From: Colletes latitarsis
Taxonomy: Eukaryota > Arthropoda > Insecta > Hymenoptera > Colletidae
Length of the DNA stretch: 64,000 nucleotides
Reading direction: 5' to 3'
NCBI RefSeq assembly: GCF_051014445.1
Contig: NW_027488368.1
Location: 27,006,001-27,070,000 of the forward strand
Both the position numbers and the translations under genes were made by a program. The notes beneath the pieces were generated by a model. That model was not told where the DNA came from. It ran no database searches and was given only the letters and a program-made list of their open reading frames with translations. Positions 46,470 through 59,118 of the stretch are shown one piece after another (position 1 is the first letter of the stretch; each line of letters opens with the position of its first letter).

Positions 46470-49400
46470 GAGGTCTAATCCCAGACCTAACCTTTGTTAT
46501 CCTCTAAAATATTGATCAAATCCAGGTTTTGCTGACGGTTACAGTGTGGTACCACATTGCTACGTGATCCAAATCAGAATATGCCCAGGATCTGGCCAAC
46601 AAGTATGCGAAAAATGCGAAAGTATGAGGCAGATGTTTGCAAATACCAGACCTAACCCAGTGATAACCGGCATGATCCTCTAAAATATTGATCGAATCCA
46701 GGTTGAATTGACTATTCCAGTGTGGCACCACATTAATATGTGATCCTAACCAGAAAAAGCCCAGGATCTGGCCAACAAGTATGCGAAAGATGCGAAAGTA
46801 TGAGGCAGATGATTGTAAATATCAGATCTTTCACAAACCTGGCCACTGTTATTCTCTAAAGTATTGACCAAATCCAGGTTTAGTTGACGGTTACAGTGTG
46901 GTACCACATTGCTACGTGATGCAAATCAGAAAAAGCCCAGGCTCAGGCCAACAAGTATGCGATAAATGCGAAAGTATGAGGCAGATGTTTGCAAATACCA
47001 GACCTAACCCAGACATAACCGGCACAATCCTCTAAAATATTAATCGGGACCAGGTTTAATTGACGGTTTCAGTGTTGTACCACATTACTACGTGATCCAA
47101 ATCAGAAAATGCCCAGGATCTGGCCAACAAGTATGCGAAAAATGCGAATGTATGAGGAAGATGATTGCAAATACCAGACGTAACCCAGACCTAACCGGTC
47201 TTATCCTCTATAATATTGAACGAATCCAGATTGGACTGACTATTTCAGTGTGGCACCACGTCTATAGGTGATCCTAACCAGAAAAAAACGCAGGATCAGG
47301 CCGGCAAGTATGCGAAACTGCGAAAGTACGAGCCAGATGAGGGCTAATCCCAGACCTAACCTGTGTTATCCTCTAAAATATTGATCAAATCCAGGATTAA
47401 TTGATTGTTTCAATGTGGTACCACATTACTACATGATCCAAATCAGAATAAGCCCAGGGTCTGGCCAACAAGTATGCGAAAAATGTGAAAGTATGAGGCA
47501 GATGTTTGCAAATACCAGACCTAACCCAGACATAACCGGCATGATCCTCTAAAATATTGATCGAAGCCAGATTGAATTCACTATTCCAGTGTAGCACAAC
47601 ATTAATACGTGATCCTAACCTGAAAAAGCCCAGGATCTGGCCAACAGGTATGCGAAAAATACGAAAGTATGAGACAGATGATTGCAAATATCAGACCTTA
47701 GACAAACCTAGCCACAGTTATTCTCTAAAGTATTGCTCAAATCCAGGTTTAGCTGACGGTTACAGTGTGGTACCACATTGCTACGTGATCCAAATCAGAA
47801 AAAGCCCAGGATTTGGCCAACACGTATGCGCAAAATGCGAAAGTATGAGCTAAATGATGGCAAATACCAGACCTAGCATAAACCTAACCGGTGTTATCCT
47901 CTAAAATATTGATCGAATCCAAGTTTAGTTGGCTGCTTCATTGAGGTACCACATTACTACGTGATCCAAGCCAGAAAAAGCCCAGGATCAGACCAACAAG
48001 TATGCGATAAATGTGAAAGTATGAGGCAGATGTTTGCAAATACCAGACCTAACCCAGACATAACCGGCATGATCCTCTAAAATATTGATCGAATCCAGGT
48101 TGAATTGACTATTCCAGTGTGGGACAACATTAATACGTGATCCTAACCAGGAAAAGCCCAGGATCTGGCCAACAGTATGCGAAAAATACAAAAGTATGAG
48201 GCAGATGATTGCAAATATCAGGCCTTAGACAAACCTAGCCACTGCTATTCTCTAAAGTACTGACCAAATGCAGGTCTAGTTGACGGTTACAGTGTGGTAC
48301 CGCATTGCTACGTGATGCAAATCAGAAAAAGCCCAGGATCAGGCCAACAAGTATGCGATAAATGCGAAAGTATGAGGCAGATGTTTGCAAATACCAGACC
48401 TAACCCTGACATAAACGGTGTTATCCTCTATAATATTGATCGAATCCAGGTTGAATTCACTTTTTCAGTGTGGCGCCACATTAATACGTGGTCCTAACCG
48501 TAAAAAAACCCAGGATCTGGCCAACAATTATGCGAAAAATGCGAAAGTATGAGGCAGATGTTTGCAAATACCAGACATAACCCAGACCTGACCGGTGTTA
48601 TCCTCTAAAATATTGATCGAATCCAAGTTGAATTGACTTTTTCAGTGTGGCACCGCATTAATACGTGGTACTAACCACAAAAAAACTCATGACCTGACCA
48701 ACAAGTATGCGATAAATGCGAAAGTATGAGGCAGATGTTTGTAAATACCAGACCTAACTCAGACAAAACCGGCATGATCCTCTAAAATATTGATCGAATC
48801 CAGATTGAATTCACTTTTTCAGTGTGGCACCACATTAATACGTGTTCCTAACCGCTAAAGAAACCCTGGATCTGGCCAACAAGTATGCGAAAAATGCGAA
48901 AGTATGAGGCAGATGTATGCAAATACCAGACATAACCCAGACCTAACCGGTGTTAACCTCCAAAATATTGATCGAAACCAGGTTTAAATGACTGCATCAG
49001 TGTGGTACCACATTACTACGTGATCCGAACCAGAAAAAGCCCAGGATTTGGCAAACAAGTATGCGAAAAATGCGAAAGTATGAGGCAGATGAGGGCTAAT
49101 CCCAGACCTAACCGGTGTTATCCTCTAAACTATTAATCAACTCCAGGATTAATTGACTGTTTCAGTGTGTTACCACATTACTACGTGATCCAAATCAGAA
49201 AAAGCCCGGGATCTGGCCAACAAGCATGCGATAAATGCGAAAGTATGAGGCAGATGTTTGCAAATACCAGTCCTAACCCAGACATAACCGGTATTATCCT
49301 CTAAAATATTGATCGAATCCCGGTTGAATTGATTACTCCAGTGTGACACCACATTAATACGTGATCCTAACCAGAAAAAGCCCAGGATCTGGCCAACAAG

Positions 49401-52400
49401 TATGCGAAAAAAACGAAAGTATGGGGCAGATGATTGCATATATCAGACCTTAGACAAACCTCGCCACAGTTATTCTCTAAAGTATTGATCAAATCCAGGT
49501 TTAGCTGACGGTTACAGTGTGGCACCACATTGCTACGTGATCCAAATCAGAAAAAGCCCAGGATCAGGCCAGCAAGTATGCGATGAATGCGAAAGTATGA
49601 CGCAGATGTTTGCAAATACCAGACCTAACCCAGACATAACCGGCGTTATCCTCTAAAATATTGATCGAATCCAGGTTGAATTCACTTTTTCAGTGTGGCA
49701 CCACATTAATACGTGTTCCTAACCGCAAAAAAAACCCTGGATCTGGCCAACAAGTATGCGAAAATGCGAAGGTATGAGGCAGATGTTTGCAAATACCAGA
49801 CCTAACCCAGACAATACCGGCATGATCCTCTAAAATATTGATCGAATCCAGATTGAATTGACTATTCCAGTGTGGCACAACATTAATACGTGATGCTAAC
49901 CAGAAAAAGCCCATGATCTGGCCAACAAGTATACGAAAAATACGAAAGTATGAGGCAGATGATTGCAAATATCAGACCTTAGACAAACCTACGCACAGTT
50001 ATCCTCTAAAATATTGATCAAATCCAGGATTTATTGACTGTTTCAATGTGGTACCACATTACTACGAGATCCAAATCAGAATGAGCCCAGGCTCAGGCCA
50101 ACAAGTATGCGATAAATGCGAAAGTATGAGGCAGAGGATTGCAAATACAAGACCTAATCCAGACATAACCGGCGTTATCCTCTAAAATATTCATCGGAAG
50201 CAGGTTTAAATGACTATTTCGGTGTGGCACCACATCAATACGTGATCCTAACCAGAAATGAACGCAGGATCAGGCCAGCAAGTATGCGAAAATGCCAAAG
50301 TACAAGCCAGATGAGGGCTAATCCCAGACCTAACCGGTGTTATCCTCTAAAATATTAATCAACTTCAGGATTAATTGACTGTTTCAGTGTGTTACCACAT
50401 TACTACGTGATCCAAGTCAGAAAAAGCCCGGGGTGAGGCCAACAAGCATGCGACAAATGCGAATGTATGAGGCAGATGTTTGCAAATACCAGACCAAACC
50501 CAGACATAACCGGCATGATCCTCTAAAATATTGATCGAATCCAGATTGAATTGACTATTCCAGTGTGGCACAACATTAACACGTGATCCTAACAAGAAAA
50601 AGCCCAGGATCTGGCCAACAAGTATGCGAAAAATACGAAAGTATGAGGCAGATGATTGCAAATATCAGACCTTAGACAAACCTAGCCACAGTTATTCTCT
50701 AAAGTATTGATCAAATCCAGGTTTAGCTGACGGTTACAGTGTGGTACCACATTGCTACGTGATCCAAATCAGAAAAAGCCCAGGATCAGGCCAACAAGTA
50801 TGCGATGAATGCGAAAGTATGACGCAGATGTTTGCAAATACCAGACATAACCCAGACCTAACCGGTGTTATCGTCTAAAACGTTAATCGGAACCAGGTTT
50901 AGTTGACATTTTCTGTGTGGCACCGCATTAATACGTGGCCCTAACCACAAAAAAAACCCAGGATCTGGCCAACAAGTATGCGAAAAATGCGAAAGTATGA
51001 GGCAGATGATTGTAAATATCAGATCTTACACAAACCTAGCCACTGTTATTCTCTAAAGGATTGACCAAATCCAGGTTTAGTTGACGGTACCAGTATGGTA
51101 CCACATTGCTACGTGATTTAAATCAGAAAAAGCCCAGGCTCAGGCCAACAAGTATGCGATAAATGCGAAAGTATGAGGCAGATGTTTGCAAATACCAGAC
51201 CTAACCCAGACCTAACCGGTGTTATCGTCTAAAACGTTAATCGGAACCAGGTTTAGTTGACATTTTCTGTGTGGCACCGCATTAATACGTGGCCCTAACC
51301 ACAAAAAAACCCAGGATCTGGCCAACAAGTATGCGAAAAATGCGAAAGTATGAGGCAGATGAGGGCTAATCCCAGACCTAACCCAGACTTAACCGGTGTT
51401 ATCCTCTAAAATATTGATCGAATCCAGATTGAATTGACTATTCCAGTGTGGCACAACATTAATACGTGATGCTAACCAGAAAAAGCCCATGATCTGGCCA
51501 ACAAGTATGCGAAAAATACGAAAGAATGAGGCAGATGATTGCAAATATCAGAGCTTAGACAAACCTAGCCACAGTTATTCTCAAAAGTATTGATCAAATC
51601 CAGATTTAGCTGACGGTTACAGTGTGGTACCACATTGCTACGTGATCCAAATCAGAAAAAGCCCAGGATCAGGCCAACAAGTATGCGATGAATGCGAAAG
51701 TATGACGCAGATGTTTGCAAATACCAGACCTAACCCAGACATAACCGGCGTTATCCTCTAAAATATTCATCGAATCCAGGTTGAATTCACTTTTTCAGTG
51801 TGGCACCACATTAATACGTGTTTCTAACCGCAAAAGAAACCCTGGATCTGGCCAACAAGTATGCGAAAAATGCGAAAGTATGAGGCAGATGTTTGCAAAT
51901 ACCAAACATAACCCAGACCTAACCGGTGTTAACCTTCAAAATATTGATCGAAACCAGGTTTAATTGACTGCTTCAGTGTGGTACCACATTACTACGTAAT
52001 CCGAACCAGAAAAAGCCCAGGATTTGGCCAACAAGTATGCGATAAATGGGAAAGTATGAGGCAGATGATTGCAAATACCAGACATATCCCAGACCTAACC
52101 GGTGTTATCGTCTAAAATATTAATCGGAACCAGGTTTGATTGACTATTTCAGTGTGGTTCCACGTCAATATGTGATCCTAACCAGAAATGGACGCAGGAT
52201 CAGGCCAGCAAGTATGCGAAAATGCGATAGTACGAGCCAGATGAGGGCTAATCCCAGACCTAACCCAGACCTAACCGGTATTATCCTCTAAAATATTGAT
52301 CGAATCCCGGTTGAATTGATTACTCCAGTGTGACACCACATTAATACGTGATCCTAACCAGAAAAAGCCCAGGATCTGGCCAACAAGTATGCGAAAAAAA

Positions 52401-54532
52401 CGAAAGTATGGGGCAGATGATTGCATATATCAGACCTTAGACAAACCTCGCCACAGTTATTCTCTAAAGTATTGATCAAATCCAGGTTTAGCTGACAGTT
52501 ACAGTGTGGCACCACATTGCTACGTGATCCAAATCAAAAAAAGCCCAGGATCAGGCCAGCAAGTATGCGATGAATGCGAAAGTATGACGCAGATGTTTGC
52601 AAATACCAGACCTAACCCAGACATAACCGGCGTTATCCTCTAAAATATTGATCGAATCCAGGTTGAATTCACTTTTTCAGTGTGGCACCACATTAATACG
52701 TGTTCCTAACCGCAAAAAAAACCCTGGATCTGGCCAACAAGTATGCGAAAATGCGAAGGTATGAGGCAGATGTTTGCAAATACCAGACATAACCCAGACC
52801 TAACCGGTGTTATCCTCTAAAATATTGTTCGAATCCAGGTTGAATTGACTTTTTCAGTGTGGCACCGCATTAATACGTGGCCCTAACCACAAAAAAAACC
52901 CATGATCTGACCAACAAGTATGCGAAAAATGCGAACGTATGAGGCAGATGATTGCAAATACCAGACATAACCCAGACCTAACCGGTGTTATCGTCTAAAA
53001 TATTAATCGGAACCAGGTTTGATTGACTATTTCAGTGATGTTCCACGTCAATACGTGATCCTAACCAGAAATGAACGCAGGATCAGGCCAGCAAGTATGC
53101 GAAAATGCGAAAGTACGAGCCAGATGAGGGCTAATCCCAGACCTAACCGGTGTTATCCTCTAAAATATTAATCAACTCCAGGATTAATTGACTGTTTCAG
53201 TGTGTTACCACATTACTACGTGATCCAAGTCAGAAAATGCCCGGGATCTGGCCAACAAGCATGCGATAAATGCGAATGTATGAGGCAGATGTTTGCAAAT
53301 ACCAGACCTAACCCAGACATAACCGGCATGATCCTCTAAAATATTGATCGAATCCAGGTTGAATTCACTTTTTCAGTGTGGCACAACATTAACACGTGAT
53401 CCTAGCCAGAAAAAGCCAAGGATCAGGCCAACAAGTATGCGAAAAATGCGAACGTACGAGCCAGATGATTGCAAATACCAGACATAACCCAGACCTAACC
53501 GGTGTTATCGTCTAAAACATTAATCGGAACCAGGTTTAATTGGCTATTACAGTGTGGTACCACATCAATACGTGATCCTAACCAGAAAAAAACGCAGGAT
53601 CAGGCCGGCAAGTATGCGAAAATGCGAACGTACGAGCCAGATGAGTGCTACTCCCAGACCTAACCTGTGTTATTCTCTAAAGGATTGACCAAATCCAGGT
53701 TTAGTTGACGGTTACAGTGTTGTACCACATTGCTACGTGATGCAAATCAGAAAAAGCCCAGGCTCAGGCCAACAAGTATGCGATAAATGCGAAAGTATGA
53801 GGCAGATGTTTGCAAATACCAGACCTAACCCAGACATAACTGGCATGATCCTCTAAAATATTGATCGAATCCAGATTGAATTGACTATTCCAGTGTGGCA
53901 CAACATTAACACGTGATCCTAACCAGAAAAAGCCCAGGATCTGGCCAACAAGTATGCGAAATATACGAAAGTATGAGGCAGATGATTGCAAATATCAGAC
54001 CTTAGACAAACCTAGCCACAGTTATTCTCTAAAGTATTGATCAAATCCAGGTTTAGCTGACGGTTACAGTGTGGTACCACATTGCTACGTGATCCAAATC
54101 AGAAAAAGCCCAGGATCAGGCCAACAAGTATGCGATGAATGCGAAAGTATGACGCAGATGTTTGCAAATACCAGACCTAACCCAGACATAACCGGCGTTA
54201 TCCTCTAAAATATTGATCGAATCCAGGTTGAATTCACTTTTTCAGTGTGGCACCACATTAATACGTGTTCCTAACCGCAAAAAGAACCCTGGATCTGGCC
54301 AACAAGTATGCGAAAATGCAAAAGTATGAGGCAGATGTTTGCAAATACCAGACATAACCCAGACCTAACCGGCGTTATCCTCTAAAATATTGATCGAATC
54401 CAGGTTGAATTCACTTTTTCAATGTGGTACCACGTTAATACGTGGTCCTAACTACAAAAAAAACCCATGATCAGGCCAACGAGTATGCAAAAATGCGAAT
54501 GTATGAGGCAGATGATTGCAAATACCAGACCT
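46457..54532. repeat. 176-177-bp satellite array, right segment
   Basis: About 46 monomers of the same satellite. The first part repeats the block at 35641-37600. A block at 49321-49760 recurs at 52308-52750, an offset of about 2,987 bp (17 monomers), including the rare ggttgaattgattactcc variant. The array ends inside a monomer at ccagacct (54532), where a GC-rich retroelement 3' end begins. No gene is seen. Confidence 0.94.
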
Positions 54533-55225
54533 GTTTTTTTTGTTAAGGCGGAGGGGATATCTTCCAAAGACGCCCCGGGCTTTGAGACCCGTGGTAGTGT
54601 CGGATTTTTGCCGACTAATACCCCTCCGCCGCACTGCACCCGGGGTGGCATTGTTTAACACATTACTTCGCTCCCGGGGCAGAGGCCGCCCGATGTTACA
54701 CGGCGGCAGCGAAAACCCCCCCAATCCGGAGAGGTCGCCGTCATAAGTGACCCCTCCGGAGTTAACTCCTAAAGGCGGAAAACCGCCTTAACCCCATCGG
54801 TCCGAGGGACCTCGTCATTTTCAGGGAGGAGAGAGACATGTATATATGTCCCCGCCTCCCCTCGTCAACCACCACCATACCCAAAGGTGCAGTAGCATGC
54901 ATTCCCGCGCCTCTGTTGACCCCGAAGGGTCCGCCGCGTTAGGGGTAGCACCCCGAGGCTCGCAAGCCAATTCAGCCGTTAGGCTTCGTCAAGACCGGGC
55001 TAAACTTTCCAGCGCCCCCCGCATCGCCCCCTCCGGCTGTCCGCCCCTTCTGGGGGTTGGTTTTACCCCAGGGTCCCAGTGGGCCCCCGTCCCGAGTCGT
55101 TGGTCCGAGCCATCGGTCCCAGGCTTGGGACCAAAAAACTCAGTACCACTTACCTTCCAGTTTCCTCGTCGTATACTCCGCAAATTATGGATTTGGGTGC
55201 GATGTCGTACACCAAGTGTGAGTAC
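54533..55225 (-). mobile_element. Minus-strand 5'-truncated non-LTR retrotransposon 3' end (different family)
   Basis: A GC-rich block starts with a T8 run (54534-54541), the complement of a poly(A) tail, at the exact end of the satellite. Read on the minus strand it is non-coding and full of short hairpins (aaggcgg/ccgcctt at 54771-54790, tagtcggcaaaaatccgac). This style is typical of R1/I-type 3' UTRs, but it shares no sequence with the 3' UTR of copies a-c. No RT motif is present. The right edge is set by the change to AT-rich DNA and is approximate. No target duplication is visible. Confidence 0.6.
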
Positions 55226-57067
55226 TGTTTAGTAAAAGTGATACAGTAATAGCATAAGATAAGATAAAAATACAGAATGAAAATAAGATAACAATAAAAA
55301 TAAAAAGGAAATAAAACATCAGGCCGTAGGCGGACACAGTAATAATAATGGTATAATATAATGTAATGTAATAATGATAATGATATTAATGTCCTGTTAT
55401 AATAATACTAATATGATATAAAACAGCAGTGTGTTATGTGTATATATGCTGTATCATACAAAATAAAGTAAAAATAAAAATAAAAATAAAATGCGAACCA
55501 AATAAGATACAATAAGACAACAGTACAGTAAAATACAATAACTAAAATAAAAATAGAGTAAGGATAAAGATAAAAGGAATAAAATAATGAAGTAAAATAA
55601 ATAGTAAGTAGCAAATACTCTAAGATAAAAATAATAAAATAAAATAAAATAAAATATAATAACCTATCATAAAGTAAAAATAAGAATAGGATAAGATCAA
55701 ATAAAAAAAAAAATAAAAAATAAAAATAAGATAAGAAAAAATAAAAATAAAATAGAGTAATGTAAAGTAAAAGAAGTTGAAGTAATAAATGATTATCATC
55801 ATGCTAGTGGTAAAATTATGTGATTGTAATATAATATACGTATATCGCAATGCTGTGGTACAAATGATGTGCATGATGTAGATAATAAGAACCTTGTGAT
55901 CAGGTCGGGTGGGATGATAAATTAAAAAAACAAGGAATAAAGAATACATTATAAGAAGAAAAACTAGGTAAAACACCGTTTAGGATTAGAATTGACGTAA
56001 GGCAAGATAGGGTAGGTTATGTTTAATTTAAACTAGTATAAAGATAAAGGTAAACGGAATGAGGTCGAAAGATAACTAAGTTAAAGTATAGTAGAAGTAA
56101 AGTAAGCTAAGATAAAATAAAATAAAATAAAATAACACTGAGATAAGAGTAAAATAAAATGAAAAAGAAATAAATAAAAGTAAAAGAAATAGAGTAAAAT
56201 AAATAATTCTGCTACCTGTACCTGTTGTAGGATAAATAGCTAGAAGTAATAACAGTGACTAAAAGTGGGTAAAAGTGAGTAAAAGCCCATATTGATAAAT
56301 CTGAATGAACTAGTAAATCACTAGTTGCATGTACATAAATGTAAATGTAAATAAATAAATGAGATGAAAAAATAAATAAATAATAAATAAATAAAATAAA
56401 ATAAAATAACTACGTACGTAGGCGAACGCACACCTACGCTATAACTGCGGATGTAAGTGTAAGTGTGAGTGTAAATGTAAGCGTAAGTGTAAATGTAAGA
56501 ATGCAATGTGAAAATAGTGTTAGAAGTAATGTAAGCAGTGATGTAAGAAGTGTATGTGTACTGAGAGATTGCAAGGATGTACGCCGTCACTACTATTATC
56601 AGCCGTTATTAGCCGTCACTACCCTTCTTGTTCTCTTGCTCTCTTACCTATACTATAGGTATGGGTACGCCTATACCTGTGACTATGAATATGTATATGA
56701 ATGAATGTGAATATGAGTATGACTATGCCTATGACAATGCATGTGCACTGCGTGTATTGAGCTGTATGTGTGTATTATGTCTTACACTTATCATTTAGTG
56801 GTTTCTAGTGATTTTATTATTTTGTGACAGTTAAGTTACGTCATGTTATTAATACCAGATAAAACAAAGTAATGTATGAAATGTAAGTAAATAAATAGAA
56901 TAAATAGATAGATGGGTAAATAAATAAATGTAGAATATAAGGATAAAAGCAAAACTAGAAATATATAAAAATAGAAATAAAAGTAAAAATAAAAATAAAT
57001 AAATAAATAAGTAAATAAATAAAATAAAAATAAAATGAAATGAAATAAGTAAAATAAATAAGATAAG

Positions 57068-57093
<26 letters not shown>
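55226..57093. repeat. AT-rich simple-sequence region
   Basis: Nearly 1.9 kb is dominated by interspersed (aaaat)n, (aataaa)n and (taaa)n tracts, for example 56370-56410 and 56990-57092. A (taagtg/taaatg)n-like hexamer section lies near 56450-56510. Open frames here are Tyr/Phe/Ile-rich translations of low-complexity DNA. I see no gene, RNA or intact element. It ends directly at the putative LTR start at 57094. Confidence 0.85.
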
Positions 57094-57099
<6 letters not shown>

Positions 57100-58994
57100 A
57101 ATATCGCGTGAGTCCGAGACGGAGAAACTCGGCCGCGATGCCCGTATCTATATTGAATTCGCGGAATTCTAGATGGTTGTGCTGACGTGGAAATTTTCCA
57201 TCGTTCAGTTTTGTATACCGCGGCTATTTACGTGTTTTTTCCAGTTAGCTTCACGGGAATTCTCGAGTTTTGAGAGAAATTCTAGGAATTGTGTTGCTAG
57301 CGACGAGAAAGAGAGAGAAACGAGATCTATCGAAGAAAGGTCGATAGACGAAACGCGGCAGCGCCGCACCGTGGCCACGCAGCGAGGAGCTGCCCGGGGC
57401 CCAGCAGCGCGATGCGTCGCTAACCAGTACTGCGCCTGCGCGACGGAGCCAGCCGGGGCCGTGGCTGCTTGCAGATCGTCACACTTCAGTACTGAGCCGT
57501 CGGTGATCCAGAGCAGACCTAGTTACGATCTCGCTCCGGTTTTCAATCGAAGCTCAGAAGAGTGTGAGCTAAGCTCGCTCTTAAATAGAAACAGCAAGTG
57601 GACAGCGTAATAATTTAGTGGAAAATCTCGTCATCGTGACTTGAGATTTTCCCAGAGATAGGACAATCTGCCTGTTGTTGTAGCGATCGCACGGCACGCC
57701 GGGTGTGAAGCGATCGTAGACGCAGGAGTGTGATTGAACGTTGCCGGTCGTGGATGCGACTGCGACGTTGGAGACTCGGTGTCGATCGCCTTGAGTCTTC
57801 TTCCAATTATCCGGTTAGAGCTACTGGAAGGCTGATACTGATATACTAGTATCGCCTGGTGGTAGTTCACCGTTTGTAGAAGTCGTAGGAAACCCACTGA
57901 AGCCACCCGTCCTGTGTACCGTAGAGAGTACACCGACCGGTGGGGTGGAAAGTTTCACCGACCAGTCTGGAGCTATACGGCGTAGGAGCAACCGGAAGGT
58001 AGATATTCAGGAAGGATATCACCTCGTGGTGCTCTCCGTGCATCGGGCTTCGGAGAACCCGTTCCAATATACCGTCGTGAGGGGACAATAAGTAGAGCCT
58101 AAGCGTACGGTGGAGCAAAGGGTTCGAAGAGCCTTCCTCCCACCTCTACACCTACTACCAGCTGTGAGTCGACCACACTGGGCTGTAAACGTAGGGTGGA
58201 TAGGTTAGCAGGGGAATTTCGTCCTAATCTGGCGAGCCGCAGGCCAGTTCCTCGAACTAAAGGAGCCGCCGTCGAGGCCGCTACGGCTGGCTGTCGGGCA
58301 TTCCTGGCTGAAAGGAATCGCTGGCTAGGCAGCTGCGTAGGCAGGCCGCAGGTCCCTCCTGAGGAGCAGCTGACGAGGGAGCCGAACCAGGACAAGACGT
58401 CCTCTTGCGTAGGTGGTGTCCAGACGCCACTCGCACGGTGAGCGTGCTCGCGGGATATAGCCTCTTGGAGCCTTACAACCTCCATTTGGTTTCCCGTCCG
58501 TGGCATTGCGAGAGCGAACCCGGTAGATAGGAGGAGATCTTCATCTACCCGGTTGTGCACGTCGGTGAGATCGTAAGAAACGAATCTCATCGACCAGAAA
58601 GAATATACAGTCCACTGGTTAGAGCGCTAAATTGCCAGGCAGCTCTCCCCTCCAAACACACTAGACTGTCGCTGGAGCGCGAGATAAGCAGCTGACGCGC
58701 GCGTTAACGTGTAAGCTGTCCGCAAAATATTCACACTTTGCTGTACAATTGTGTTACAGAAGGCCTCCACCAAGGTAAATGAATTAGGAGAAAGCAAAGA
58801 GGAGACCGGCCGGAAAAGTGAGCCGTGTTTTCCGCAATTTTTGTTTTCCTTTTTATTTATTTTGACATTTTTAGTTTTGTAATACATTATATTTTGTAAA
58901 ATAAATTTAACTTTTTTTGTAAAAGTTGTAACTGTTTCTCTACCTGTCTGATCCCTCATCCGGACCCACGTTAAAGTCCCTTAGTACTTTAACA
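57094..58994 (+). repeat. Putative 5' LTR of BEL/Pao element 2 (about 1.9 kb)
   Basis: The right end is firm: ...tttaaca two bases before the primer site. The left end is inferred from tgtttaaatatcgc, which gives TGTT...AACA termini and matches the left end of the nested LTR at 15738. A length of 1,901 bp is long for this superfamily, but the nested relative is also about 1.67 kb with the same internal landmarks. A frame at 57173-57610 has no recognisable domain and is probably chance. The 3' LTR beyond the window would settle the border. Confidence 0.6.
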
Positions 58995-58996
58995 TT

Positions 58997-59014
58997 TGGT
59001 CCTTCGAGCCGGAT
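58997..59014 (+). promoter_or_regulatory. tRNA-Tyr-type primer-binding site of element 2
   Basis: The sequence is TGGTCCTTCGAGCCGGAT, identical over 18 bases to the site of element 1. It starts two bases after the LTR end. The complement fits a tRNA-Tyr 3' end with CCA. Confidence 0.87.
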
Positions 59015-59118
59015 TCGAGGTAGAAAAGACAGTAGAGAGTTAGAATTACGTTTACGTAAGTTGTTACTTACGGGGCGAATTTCGAGTCGATTTTCAATCC
59101 TCGAACAACACAATCACC

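Noticed and set aside
8401..54532. Possible CRISPR array, because of regularly spaced repeats
   Set aside because: The whole 176-177-bp monomer is repeated head to tail with no unique spacers, and the genome is eukaryotic.
55408..55976. Minus-strand frames rich in Phe, Tyr and Ile that look like membrane proteins
   Set aside because: They are produced by AT-rich simple repeats on the opposite strand, with no start context or domain.
57173..57610. 145-codon frame upstream of element 2
   Set aside because: There is no recognisable domain, the composition is biased, and it lies inside the putative LTR, where chance frames are expected.
58605..58660. tRNA-like stretch (tccactggttagagcgc)
   Set aside because: It resembles an A-box, but I could not find a matching B-box or a cloverleaf. 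It lies in the proposed LTR.
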